Below are positions 5,302-12,439 of a stretch of DNA of 13,544 nt, one piece after another. Location of the stretch: assembly GCA_002337925.1 (NCBI GenBank), contig DDHB01000066.1:51427-64970 (forward strand). The letters are read 5' to 3'. This DNA comes from Sporomusaceae bacterium UBA1887 (GTDB taxonomy: Bacteria > Bacillota > Negativicutes > Sporomusales > DSM-15969). The notes under the pieces are model-generated. The model was not told the origin of the DNA and did no database searches. It worked only from the letters and a program-made list of their open reading frames with translations. Within the stretch, counting starts at the first letter, position 1; the number at the start of each line of letters is the position of its first letter. The position numbers and the translations under genes are program-made.

Positions 5302-7641
5302 GTGTTGAATATCAAGCATGCATTAGGCGCATCATTTGTTTTTACACTTGCACTCTGGGTATTTAGTGGCCTAGGCTCGCTCTGGTTCCCTCAGCCGGTC
5401 ATAAATGTCCTGCGTAGTGCTTTAGAATTAATAAGCACGCTGCCGGGCTTTATTATTTTTTTCATTGTTTGGTATGGCAGCAACCAGGAAACAGGGCCGC
5501 GAATTACGATGATCAGCCTGGTAATGGCGAGCACAAGCATCCTCAATTTAGCCCATTTATTGGCTTATCCCGGTATTCCCATATTAGGACAAACCGACAC
5601 AACTGCTATTTGGGGACTTTCTTCGCTTTTCGCCAGCATGCTTTGGTCCTTTGGCTTGCTTTATGCTGTTTGCTTGCCAACTAACGGGCCTACAACATTG
5701 CCGGCAAAAACGCTGCTGTATTCTACCTTCTTTTTGATAGCCGGTTTAATCGCCAACATTACACTTAATTATAATGTATGGCTAAGCAGTCATCATCCCA
5801 TTGTGTATTATACCCGTTATTTAGCAACAATCGCCGACTTTTTTGCTTTATTAATGATTCGCCGTAATGCTACTGGTCAAACCGCTGACCAGCTGCTGCA
5901 AGTGGCACTTCTATTTGGTATATTGGCTGACTTTAGTTTTGCTTTCACCAATCACCTTACACAGACGCTGAATATGTCTGGCCATTTATCAAAAATAGTT
6001 GCTAATTTCTATCTGCTGTTCGTTTGCCAGTTTATGGTAATCCGCAAGCCATATGAAGAAATGCTCCAGTATAAAGAGGAGTTGGAAGCGCTAGCTGCCA
6101 ATAATGCAAAACTTTATCAGGAATCAGAACAACAGCGTAATTTAATTGAGGATACCTTAGCTAAAATTGGCGCTATGATCTCATCGCAATTAAATCTAAA
6201 GGATACCCTGGATTCAATTGCTGATATGGTAGCTGACCTAATGGGTGCCCGCCAAAGTGCGATTGCGCTCTTGCATAAAGACCTCTCCAGCTTACAGGTA
6301 TCGGCCAGCTATGGCATAAATACACCTCCGGCGGTTATTCCGCTTGCTACTAGTCTTGCCGGTCAAGTGCTTGAGCAAAAAGCGGCATTGTATATTAGTG
6401 ATTTATCCGTGCACCCCGAATTATTCCGGCCTCAGTTAATCTTTTCCAACATACGCTCAATTATTTGTGCCCCGCTGGTCAATGATCAGGAGTTAATCGG
6501 CGTCATTGAAGCATACTCCAGTGAAAAAGGTGCCTTTGGCGATGCCGATGCTCTGCTTTTAAAAGCGTTAGGTCATCATGCCGGTGCGGCAATTACTAGT
6601 GCTATGCAGTATGAAGAAACGAAAATACGTCTTGATGAAGAAAAGTTCCTTTATCAAATCGCCCATTCGGCCGCCTCAACAATTGATACAGATACGATTA
6701 TTGATACCTGTACCAAACACGTGATTCAAGCTCTTAATGCCGATGTGGGAATCGGACTCTTAACCAATAGTCAAAGAGGGTTATTTACAGTAAGATCTGC
6801 TCTTGGTCTAACTTGCGGGCAAAACAACATTGAATTGAGTGAGTATCCTGAACTTGCAGCAATCTTGGATACTCAAAAGCCGGCAGCAGTCTCAGCAGAC
6901 GTATTCCCTTTTCTAAATGACCATTGCGAGGATGGTATCATTAAGCAGCTGATTATTTTGCCCCTTTCCGTAGATCAACGACTGCTGGGATTAATTGTCG
7001 CCGGATGGCAGCGCTATGTTGCTCCGGAACACCTAGAAAGGCCTGGCTTTCCTGCTCTTATGGCCCAGCAAATTGCGCTGGGACTGGAAAAAGCACAGCT
7101 CTATAATCAAATCAAAGCGATGGCACTTTCTGATGGGCTGACGGGCTTGGCCAATCGCCGTAACTTTGATATGTTCTTACGAACCGAACTGCGCAGGGCA
7201 TCCTCTCTGCAGCGCCCGCTCAGTCTCATTATGCTTGATCTTGATAAATTTAAAAGCTATAACGACACTTATGGTCATTTAACTGGTGACAAATTATTGG
7301 CACAAATTGGCGAAATCCTTCGCCACGGCGTACGCAGCATTGATTTTCCGGCACGCTATGGCGGCGAAGAATTCAGCATAATACTGCCTGAATGCAGTAA
7401 TTCAGAAGCAGTAAACATTGCAGAAAAGCTGCGCCATACAGTTGAAACTACTCAATTCCCTGATAATATGACCACTTACACGGCCCGCATAACCGCCAGC
7501 CTCGGGATTGCTACCTATGATCCTTCTCTGCTTCAAGAGCAGCCGGATATGGAAAAACTAATTTCAGTGGCGGATAAAGCTTTGTATCAGGCAAAGCAAG
7601 AGGGGCGCAACCGGGTAATAAGTGCGACGGTCTTTCAGTAA
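5302..7641 (+). CDS. Membrane diguanylate cyclase, MASE3-GAF-GAF-GGDEF
   Basis: A roughly 780-residue sensor enzyme that makes the second messenger c-di-GMP from two GTP. Residues 1-250 hold about eight hydrophobic segments resembling a MASE3 membrane sensor: ALELISTLPGFIIFFIVW near the start, and GHLSKIVANFYLLFVCQF before KPYEEM. A short coiled coil (about 252-285) leads to two GAF domains (about 290-430 and 445-600). The C-terminal GGDEF domain (about 611-779) has DGLTGLANRRNF, LDLDKFKSYNDTYGHLTGD and the active-site GGEEF. RSID ends exactly five residues before GGEEF, the allosteric inhibitory I-site, so an active and product-inhibited enzyme is expected. GTG at 5302 was chosen because AAGGA lies 8 nt upstream; ATG at 5293 is an alternative with no spaced ribosome binding site. 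The GAF ligands are unknown. The gene stands alone. Confidence 0.93.
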   Translation: MLNIKHALGASFVFTLALWVFSGLGSLWFPQPVINVLRSALELISTLPGFIIFFIVWYGSNQETGPRITMISLVMASTSILNLAHLLAYPGIPILGQTDTTAIWGLSSLFASMLWSFGLLYAVCLPTNGPTTLPAKTLLYSTFFLIAGLIANITLNYNVWLSSHHPIVYYTRYLATIADFFALLMIRRNATGQTADQLLQVALLFGILADFSFAFTNHLTQTLNMSGHLSKIVANFYLLFVCQFMVIRKPYEEMLQYKEELEALAANNAKLYQESEQQRNLIEDTLAKIGAMISSQLNLKDTLDSIADMVADLMGARQSAIALLHKDLSSLQVSASYGINTPPAVIPLATSLAGQVLEQKAALYISDLSVHPELFRPQLIFSNIRSIICAPLVNDQELIGVIEAYSSEKGAFGDADALLLKALGHHAGAAITSAMQYEETKIRLDEEKFLYQIAHSAASTIDTDTIIDTCTKHVIQALNADVGIGLLTNSQRGLFTVRSALGLTCGQNNIELSEYPELAAILDTQKPAAVSADVFPFLNDHCEDGIIKQLIILPLSVDQRLLGLIVAGWQRYVAPEHLERPGFPALMAQQIALGLEKAQLYNQIKAMALSDGLTGLANRRNFDMFLRTELRRASSLQRPLSLIMLDLDKFKSYNDTYGHLTGDKLLAQIGEILRHGVRSIDFPARYGGEEFSIILPECSNSEAVNIAEKLRHTVETTQFPDNMTTYTARITASLGIATYDPSLLQEQPDMEKLISVADKALYQAKQEGRNRVISATVFQ

Positions 7642-7652
7642 CCCACAAATAC

Positions 7653-7677
7653 TGTCATGGGGACGGTTCCGCTGACA
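7653..7677. repeat. GGGGACGGTTCC-type dispersed repeat remnant
   Basis: The segment contains GGGGACGGTTCC (7659-7670) bounded by the inverted arms TGTCA (7653-7657) and TGACA (7673-7677). I recognise this sequence type from memory as a short dispersed element in many Firmicute and other genomes, often near IS200-like/REP-associated transposase (RAYT) genes. No transposase is present here, so it would be a solitary copy lying just after the cyclase stop. Confidence 0.5.
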
Positions 7678-7682
7678 CAATC

Positions 7683-7718
7683 ACAAAAATCTTCCGCTGG
7701 ATAGCGGAAGATTTTTGT
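7683..7718 (+). terminator. Strong intrinsic terminator of the diguanylate cyclase gene
   Basis: ACAAAAATCTTCCGCT (7683-7698) pairs perfectly with AGCGGAAGATTTTTGT (7703-7718), 16 bp with loop GGAT. The T5 tract lies within the 3' arm. It separates the cyclase from the peptide-binding protein gene. Confidence 0.9.
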
Positions 7719-7739
7719 TGTCTACTCAGGAAATTCTTA

Positions 7740-7767
7740 TTTAAATGCGTAAGAAAAATGTTACAAT
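7740..7767 (+). promoter_or_regulatory. Probable extended -10 promoter of the peptide-binding protein gene
   Basis: TACAAT (7762-7767) is preceded by TG at 7759-7760, an extended -10 arrangement. A weak TTTAAA (7740-7745) lies 16 bp upstream. The predicted transcript starts about 45 bp before the ATG. Confidence 0.5.
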
Positions 7768-7821
7768 AATTACATTAAAATGCTTGTTGGCAAATGAGGA
7801 CAAGAAAGGACTGATACTTCT

Positions 7822-9426
7822 ATGCCTTGGAAAAAATACTGTGTCTTTGCCTTAGTGGCACTGCTTACAACGTCCTTGTTAGCCGGGTGCGGAACTGCCT
7901 CTAATACTGGTAAATCAGAAAAAATCTTGCGTTATGGCGCTGGCGCAGAACCGCGAACTCTCGACCCACGCAAATCAACTGGAACCCCGGACAGTACAAT
8001 CCAGGCCCAGCTGTTTGAAGGATTAACTGCCTTAGATCAGAAAGAAAACGTAGTACCGGCAGTAGCCCAAAGCTGGGATGTATCTGCTGACGGCTTAACC
8101 TATACCTTCCACCTGCGTGCTAATGCAAAATGGTCCAATGGCGAGTCCGTGACTGCTCATGATTTTATTTATTCCTGGACTACTGCACTAAGTTCTGACT
8201 TAGCTAGTGAATACGCATATCAGCTGTATTATATCAAAAATGGAGAGGCTTTCAATAAAGGGCAAGCCAAAGCAACAGATCTGGGACTGAAAGCGCTTGA
8301 TGACCGGACGCTGGAAGTCACTCTTGAAGATCCTACAGCATACTTCCTTACGCTGCTGGCCTTTCACACCTATTATCCAGTGCATAAAAAGACGGTTGAA
8401 GCAAATCCCAAATGGGCTGCAGATGCAAAAACGATCATCGGCAATGGTCCATTTGCAATAACAACCTGGATTCACAATAGTAAAATCGAATTTGTTAAAA
8501 ACGCACACTATTGGGATGCTGATAAAGTCAAATTGAGCAAACTTGAATTCTTTTTAACAGACAGCAGTACAACAGAATTAGCTATGTTTGATAACGGCCA
8601 GCTTGATATGGGAGATAATCCACCTTCAACCGAGTTTAGCCGGTTAAAAAAAGAAAACAAACTGGTAATTACCCCCTACCTCGGGACTTACTTTTATTCC
8701 TTCAATGTCACCGCTCCCCCCTTTGACAATAGTAAAGTCCGCAAGGCTTTCAGTTTGGCAGTTAACCGGGAAGCAATTATCCAGAATATCACGAAAGGTG
8801 AGCAAAAAGCCGCTTTAAGCTGGGTTCCCTTTGGTGTACCTGATCTTGACGGTACTGATTTCCGTCAAAACGGCGGTAACTATTTACGGGACAATAATAT
8901 CGAAACGGCAAAACAGCTGCTGGCAGAAGCAGGTTATCCCAGCGGGCAAGGACTGCCGCAAATAACACTGATCTATAATACCAATGAAATGCATAAAGCC
9001 ATTGCTGAAGCGCTTCAGGAAATGTGGAAGAAAAACCTAGGTGTAACTGTTGAAATAGCAAATCAGGAGTGGAAAGTATTTATTGAAAACCGCCATAAAG
9101 GCTTCTACCAACTTGCCCGTAATGGCTGGCTTGGCGATTACGCTGATCCCATGACCTTTATCGATATTTTCATGTCTAATAGCGGCAATAATGAGGCCCA
9201 GTACAAAAACCCCGCTTATGATAAATTGGTTGATCTGGCAAAATCTACTCCAGACTTGTCTGTCCGCCAAAAAGCTTTGCACGATGCTGAAAAGCTCCTG
9301 TTTGATGATGCTGTGCTGCTTCCCCTTTATTTCTATACCAAACCGGCGGTAGTGAATCCGAAAGTCAAAGGCTATTCCCGGTCTGTGCTGGGTACGCTTT
9401 ATTTTAAAGAAGCTTATATAGAATAA
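7822..9426 (+). CDS. oppA: Peptide ABC transporter substrate-binding lipoprotein (OppA-type)
   Basis: A 534-residue extracellular lipoprotein of the SBP_bac_5 family that captures oligopeptides for an ABC importer. The N-terminus is a lipoprotein signal (KK at 4-5, hydrophobic stretch, lipobox LLAGC with lipidated Cys23). Family landmarks follow: EPRTLDPRKSTG near residue 43, LFEGLTALD, YTFHLRANAKWSNGE, TAHDFIYSWTTAL, VRKAFSLAVNREAI in the second half, and the C-terminal LPLYFYTKPAVVNPKVKGY. Length and order are normal. AAAGGA lies about 11 nt before the ATG. The gene is flanked by terminators on both sides and no permease or ATPase gene is adjacent, so it must work with a transporter encoded elsewhere. 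Peptide is the best guess of substrate, but related proteins bind other ligands such as nickel complexes or pheromone peptides. Confidence 0.93.
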   Translation: MPWKKYCVFALVALLTTSLLAGCGTASNTGKSEKILRYGAGAEPRTLDPRKSTGTPDSTIQAQLFEGLTALDQKENVVPAVAQSWDVSADGLTYTFHLRANAKWSNGESVTAHDFIYSWTTALSSDLASEYAYQLYYIKNGEAFNKGQAKATDLGLKALDDRTLEVTLEDPTAYFLTLLAFHTYYPVHKKTVEANPKWAADAKTIIGNGPFAITTWIHNSKIEFVKNAHYWDADKVKLSKLEFFLTDSSTTELAMFDNGQLDMGDNPPSTEFSRLKKENKLVITPYLGTYFYSFNVTAPPFDNSKVRKAFSLAVNREAIIQNITKGEQKAALSWVPFGVPDLDGTDFRQNGGNYLRDNNIETAKQLLAEAGYPSGQGLPQITLIYNTNEMHKAIAEALQEMWKKNLGVTVEIANQEWKVFIENRHKGFYQLARNGWLGDYADPMTFIDIFMSNSGNNEAQYKNPAYDKLVDLAKSTPDLSVRQKALHDAEKLLFDDAVLLPLYFYTKPAVVNPKVKGYSRSVLGTLYFKEAYIE

Positions 9427-9430
9427 TAAA

Positions 9431-9480
9431 GCAAAAAAAGGACACCCAGCGGTTTAGCCTGCTGTGTGTCCTTTACTTAT
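9431..9480. terminator. Bidirectional terminator between oppA and the amino acid permease
   Basis: AAAGGACAC (9437-9445) pairs with GTGTCCTTT (9466-9474). The stem continues inside with CAGC/GCTG and a short loop around TTTAG. A-runs precede it and T-rich sequence follows, so it can end both converging transcripts. Confidence 0.88.
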
Positions 9481-9489
9481 TTACGCTAT

Positions 9490-10827
9490 TTAAGCTTTGC
9501 TCTGTTGCTTTCCCATATGGTTAAGCAGCCAATACAAGGGTATCCCAGCTGCAGTAATTCCAAGAGCTACTATCGCATCGGTAGGATTGTTCATGACTGT
9601 ACTGATAACAATATAAACGGAACCCACAATCGCGATTACTGGAACTAACGGAAAAGCCGGTACACTATAAGGTCGCTTTTCCGGACTGGTTTTACGTCGT
9701 AAAATAAAGATCGCCGCAAATCCAAGAATGTAGAAGCCCCAGATAATGAACATCGCCAGATCAGTTAAACGGTCAGGGTCACCTACTGTAACAAACAAAA
9801 CTGCTAATAAAAACTGCATACCAATTGCGTTAAGCGGAGTGCCAAACCGGCTTGTTTGGCTGAGCAATGACGATGCCGGCAATTGTCCCCGCAAAGCCAT
9901 CGCATAGGAGACTCGTGGACAGGTAAGAATATAGCCATTCAATGCACCAAATATGGATATTAAAATACCAATATTAATTAATTTACCGCCAACATCTCCA
10001 AATAACCAGGTGGCCGCCGACCCGGCTGCCAGTTTTCCTTGCGTTACAATTTCCGCTGCAGGCAGCACATGAAGAAGAGCAAGATTTATTGCCAAATAGG
10101 CAACCATAACTGTTCCTAAACCGATGATAATCGCTCTTGGCAGCATTTGAGCGGGATTTTTCATCTCCCCTGCGACAAAACCTACACCAATCCAGCCATC
10201 ATAAGCCCAGAGGGTAGCCAGTACCGCCGCTCCCATTCCAGCAGAATCACTAGCGCCGCTAGGCATTGACAGTATTTGAGCATTCCCTTTCCATAAGCCA
10301 AACACCACAATTAAAGCAATTGGCACCAGCTTGGCTACCGTAGCTGCCGATTGAATTATTCCTCCATAGCGGGTCCCCAGGGAATTAACAGCCGAAAGAA
10401 AGAGAATTGTTCCTATTGCCAAAGGCAGCTTCAATTCTTCAGAGCTACTGAAGAAAGGAATCAGTAAGGATGAAAAATACAGTCCCAAAGCCCCTACAAG
10501 AGCCGGTCCATAAATAACCGTCTGTACCCAGCCGAAAAGATATCCCCAAAACTTGCCGTAGACTTCATCGAGACATGCGTATAAGCCGCCTGTCTTGGGA
10601 ATCTGAACTCCTAATTCAGCAATAGTTAATCCTGCAGCTAATGTAATAAGGCCGCCGATTACCCAAGCAGCCAAAGCTAGCGTCGAATCACCGGCAGCTA
10701 AAATGACTTTGCCGGGCTTCATAAAAATGCCGGAACCAATTACCATCCCCACAACAAGGGCAGTTGCAGGAATAAGTCCTAAGTCGCGACGCAAATTTCT
10801 TTCATCATTACGTCCTTGTTGTTGCAC
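9490..10827 (-). CDS. steT: APC-superfamily amino acid permease, SteT-like serine/threonine exchanger
   Basis: A 445-residue inner-membrane protein with about 12 hydrophobic helices. It closely follows Bacillus subtilis SteT of the LAT family: VVGMVIGSGIFMKPG in TM1 with the unwound GSG substrate-binding motif, AGLTIAELGVQIPKTGGLYA in TM2 and its loop, FGWVQTVIYGPA in TM3, ATLWAYDGWIGVGFVAGEMK in TM6, and YSVPAFPLVPV late in the protein. SteT catalyses exchange of serine, threonine and aromatic amino acids; the substrate here is inferred by similarity. GTG at 10825-10827 is the start, with GGGAGGG about 9 nt upstream. The gene is divergent from the hydrogenase across a 147-bp gap. It converges with oppA, which also imports amino nitrogen. 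Confidence 0.9.
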   Translation of the reverse strand: MQQQGRNDERNLRRDLGLIPATALVVGMVIGSGIFMKPGKVILAAGDSTLALAAWVIGGLITLAAGLTIAELGVQIPKTGGLYACLDEVYGKFWGYLFGWVQTVIYGPALVGALGLYFSSLLIPFFSSSEELKLPLAIGTILFLSAVNSLGTRYGGIIQSAATVAKLVPIALIVVFGLWKGNAQILSMPSGASDSAGMGAAVLATLWAYDGWIGVGFVAGEMKNPAQMLPRAIIIGLGTVMVAYLAINLALLHVLPAAEIVTQGKLAAGSAATWLFGDVGGKLINIGILISIFGALNGYILTCPRVSYAMALRGQLPASSLLSQTSRFGTPLNAIGMQFLLAVLFVTVGDPDRLTDLAMFIIWGFYILGFAAIFILRRKTSPEKRPYSVPAFPLVPVIAIVGSVYIVISTVMNNPTDAIVALGITAAGIPLYWLLNHMGKQQSKA

Positions 10828-10895
10828 TACTTAATCCCTCCCAGTATATGTTAACCTTGAATCCTCACTAACAATAACAAAAAGGGACAAAAACC

Positions 10896-10915
10896 GCAAT
10901 AGAAAAACATATTGC
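10896..10915. repeat. Short inverted repeat in the divergent steT-hydrogenase gap
   Basis: GCAATA (10896-10901) and TATTGC (10910-10915) are inverted copies separated by 8 nt, about midway between the two divergent starts. It is a possible operator, but arms of 6 bp may be chance. TTGCAG at 10912-10917 could be a -35 for the hydrogenase gene, with A/T-rich TAAATA about 18 bp further on. Confidence 0.3.
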
Positions 10916-10974
10916 AGGAAAATTCGGATAAATAGTAAATATAGGAAATAACCTACAATTAATGAGGTGATAAC

Positions 10975-12363
10975 ATGTCCACGCAACCAGCTTCACTGAA
11001 TATTCGGCCCCGGATTTTATATCAAGTTGCCAAAGCAGCCTGGGAAGGCAAGCTCTTTGAAAGCCGGGAGGAAATCTGCCGGATGGTACATGCTGAATAC
11101 GAAGACGAAACAACCCGTCTGCACGTTGCCAATCAGATTCGAATTGCTATGGGGCTTAATCCCCATACTTTTGATTACGTACTGCAGGATGATGATGAGC
11201 TTGCACTCATGGGTATGGGCAGCGAACCAATTGTAGTAGCCGATCCGTCTGGCTGCCGTTCCTGTAATCCGGCTGAACGTCATTGCGAAAAAATTTGTCC
11301 GGTCCATGCCATCAGCCACGATGATTTTGGTGTCCTCAAAATTGATCACACGAAATGTCTCGGTGATGGCTACTGTGTTGATGCCTGTTCCTTTGGCGCA
11401 CTTTCGCAAAAATCACAGTTTGTCCCGCTCATTGAATTATTGAAACAAAAAACACATCCTGTCTACGTTTCTATCGCACCGGCTTTTGCCGGACAATTTG
11501 GGCCTGCCGTTACACCGGGAAAACTGCGCACAGCATTGCTTAAGCTCGGTTTTATAGAAATGGTGGAAACGGCACTGTATGCTGATCTGATTACCATTAA
11601 GGAAGCCTTTGAGTTCAATCACCATGTGAAAGACAGCTCCGATTTTTTAATTACCAGCTGCTGCTGCCCCATTTGGATTAAATTGATTGAAACAAAGTTC
11701 CCCGACTTGCTAGACCATATTTCTCCCTCCGTATCACCAATGGTCGCTTCCGGTCGAGTCATTAAGGCATTAGAGCCTGATGCTAAAGTAGTATTCATCG
11801 GCCCCTGCATTGCAAAAAAAACAGAGGCTGTGCTGCCTGATCTGAAGGGCGCTGTCGATTTTGTACTGACCTTTCAGGAGCTGGCTACTATTTTTGAAGC
11901 AGCCGGCATCAATCCTGCCGAGCAGCCAGACGAAGAAAATGCACAAGCTTCCTGGGGTGGACGCCTATATGCCCGTACTGGCGGTGTCAGCGCTGCCGTT
12001 GGCGCAACACTGGAAAAACTGGTTCCCCGCCGTGCACAGAGCTTTTCTCCACTTCGGGTTGACGGCATTCCTGACTGCCAAAAAGCAATGGAGGATATTC
12101 GCCAGGGGCAGCTTACTCACAACTTTATTGAGGGTATGGCCTGTAAAGGAGGCTGCGTCGGTGGCCCTGGGCGCATCATTTCCCCTGAAGAAGGTACCAC
12201 TCATGTCAATCACTATGGCAATGCATCTCATGCCCATACGCCTGTTGAAAATCCGCAGGTTTACTCTATCTTGGTCCGCTTAGGCCAAAGCCAAGGTGAG
12301 GATTTGCCGGAACTTACCGGTGAAAGCACAATGGCTGCTTTATTGGCCCGTAAATTAAACTAA
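10975..12363 (+). CDS. Monomeric [FeFe] hydrogenase (group B-like)
   Basis: A 462-residue cytoplasmic iron hydrogenase catalysing reversible H2 formation, probably with ferredoxin. An N-terminal region of about 90 residues without Cys clusters precedes two ferredoxin-like clusters. The first has C94, C97, C104 and C108 with a six-residue insert between the second and third Cys. The second has C128, Asp131, C134 and C138. The H-cluster domain has all three loops: L1 TSCCCPIW (C229-C231), L2 GPCIAKKTE (C278) and L3 EGMACKGGCVGGPG (C390, C394). L1 with three Cys, and GPC instead of the MPC of classical group A enzymes, point to the CpIII-like group B. No NADH-binding partner subunits or maturases (HydEFG) are nearby. 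GAGGTGAT sits 6 nt before the ATG. The role in H2 production, uptake or sensing is not settled by sequence. Confidence 0.92.
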   Translation: MSTQPASLNIRPRILYQVAKAAWEGKLFESREEICRMVHAEYEDETTRLHVANQIRIAMGLNPHTFDYVLQDDDELALMGMGSEPIVVADPSGCRSCNPAERHCEKICPVHAISHDDFGVLKIDHTKCLGDGYCVDACSFGALSQKSQFVPLIELLKQKTHPVYVSIAPAFAGQFGPAVTPGKLRTALLKLGFIEMVETALYADLITIKEAFEFNHHVKDSSDFLITSCCCPIWIKLIETKFPDLLDHISPSVSPMVASGRVIKALEPDAKVVFIGPCIAKKTEAVLPDLKGAVDFVLTFQELATIFEAAGINPAEQPDEENAQASWGGRLYARTGGVSAAVGATLEKLVPRRAQSFSPLRVDGIPDCQKAMEDIRQGQLTHNFIEGMACKGGCVGGPGRIISPEEGTTHVNHYGNASHAHTPVENPQVYSILVRLGQSQGEDLPELTGESTMAALLARKLN

Positions 12364-12389
12364 ATTTCCAGTGCCAATTCTAGTAAAAT

Positions 12390-12417
12390 TTGTTATTATA
12401 AAAGTATACTGTATACT
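12390..12417 (+). promoter_or_regulatory. Promoter of the carboxyltransferase gene overlaid by a palindromic operator
   Basis: TTGTTA (12390-12395), a 16-bp spacer and TATACT (12412-12417) form a likely sigma-A promoter 22 bp before the ATG. A perfect 15-bp dyad AGTATAC-T-GTATACT (12403-12417) spans the spacer end and the -10 box, the classical place for a repressor. The GTATAC half-sites recall sites of FadR/GntR-type regulators, but the regulator is not identified. Confidence 0.65.
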
Positions 12418-12439
12418 ATTTTAGGAGGGACTACTACTG

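Noticed and set aside
4992..5315. 107-residue minus-strand frame across the zinc-ribbon gene and cyclase start
   Set aside because: It runs in a different frame over a gene with a far better ribosome binding site and coherent Cys motifs. It lacks a recognisable domain.
9466..9648. 60-residue plus-strand frame over the end of the permease gene
   Set aside because: It starts inside the terminator hairpin and lies antisense to conserved SteT coding sequence.
10848..10880. Possible Rex (redox-sensing) operator from TGTTAA...CTAACA in the steT-hydrogenase gap
   Set aside because: The half-sites are about 13 nt apart, whereas a Rex box is a compact 18-bp dyad of TTGTGAA/TTCACAA type. The match is not adequate.
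10828..10974. T-box or other amino-acid leader for steT
   Set aside because: The leader is far too short for a T-box, and no T-box sequence or terminator pair is visible.
11017..11409. 130-residue minus-strand frame inside the hydrogenase gene
   Set aside because: The plus strand encodes the ferredoxin-like clusters and H-cluster enzyme without interruption; this is an antisense shadow.
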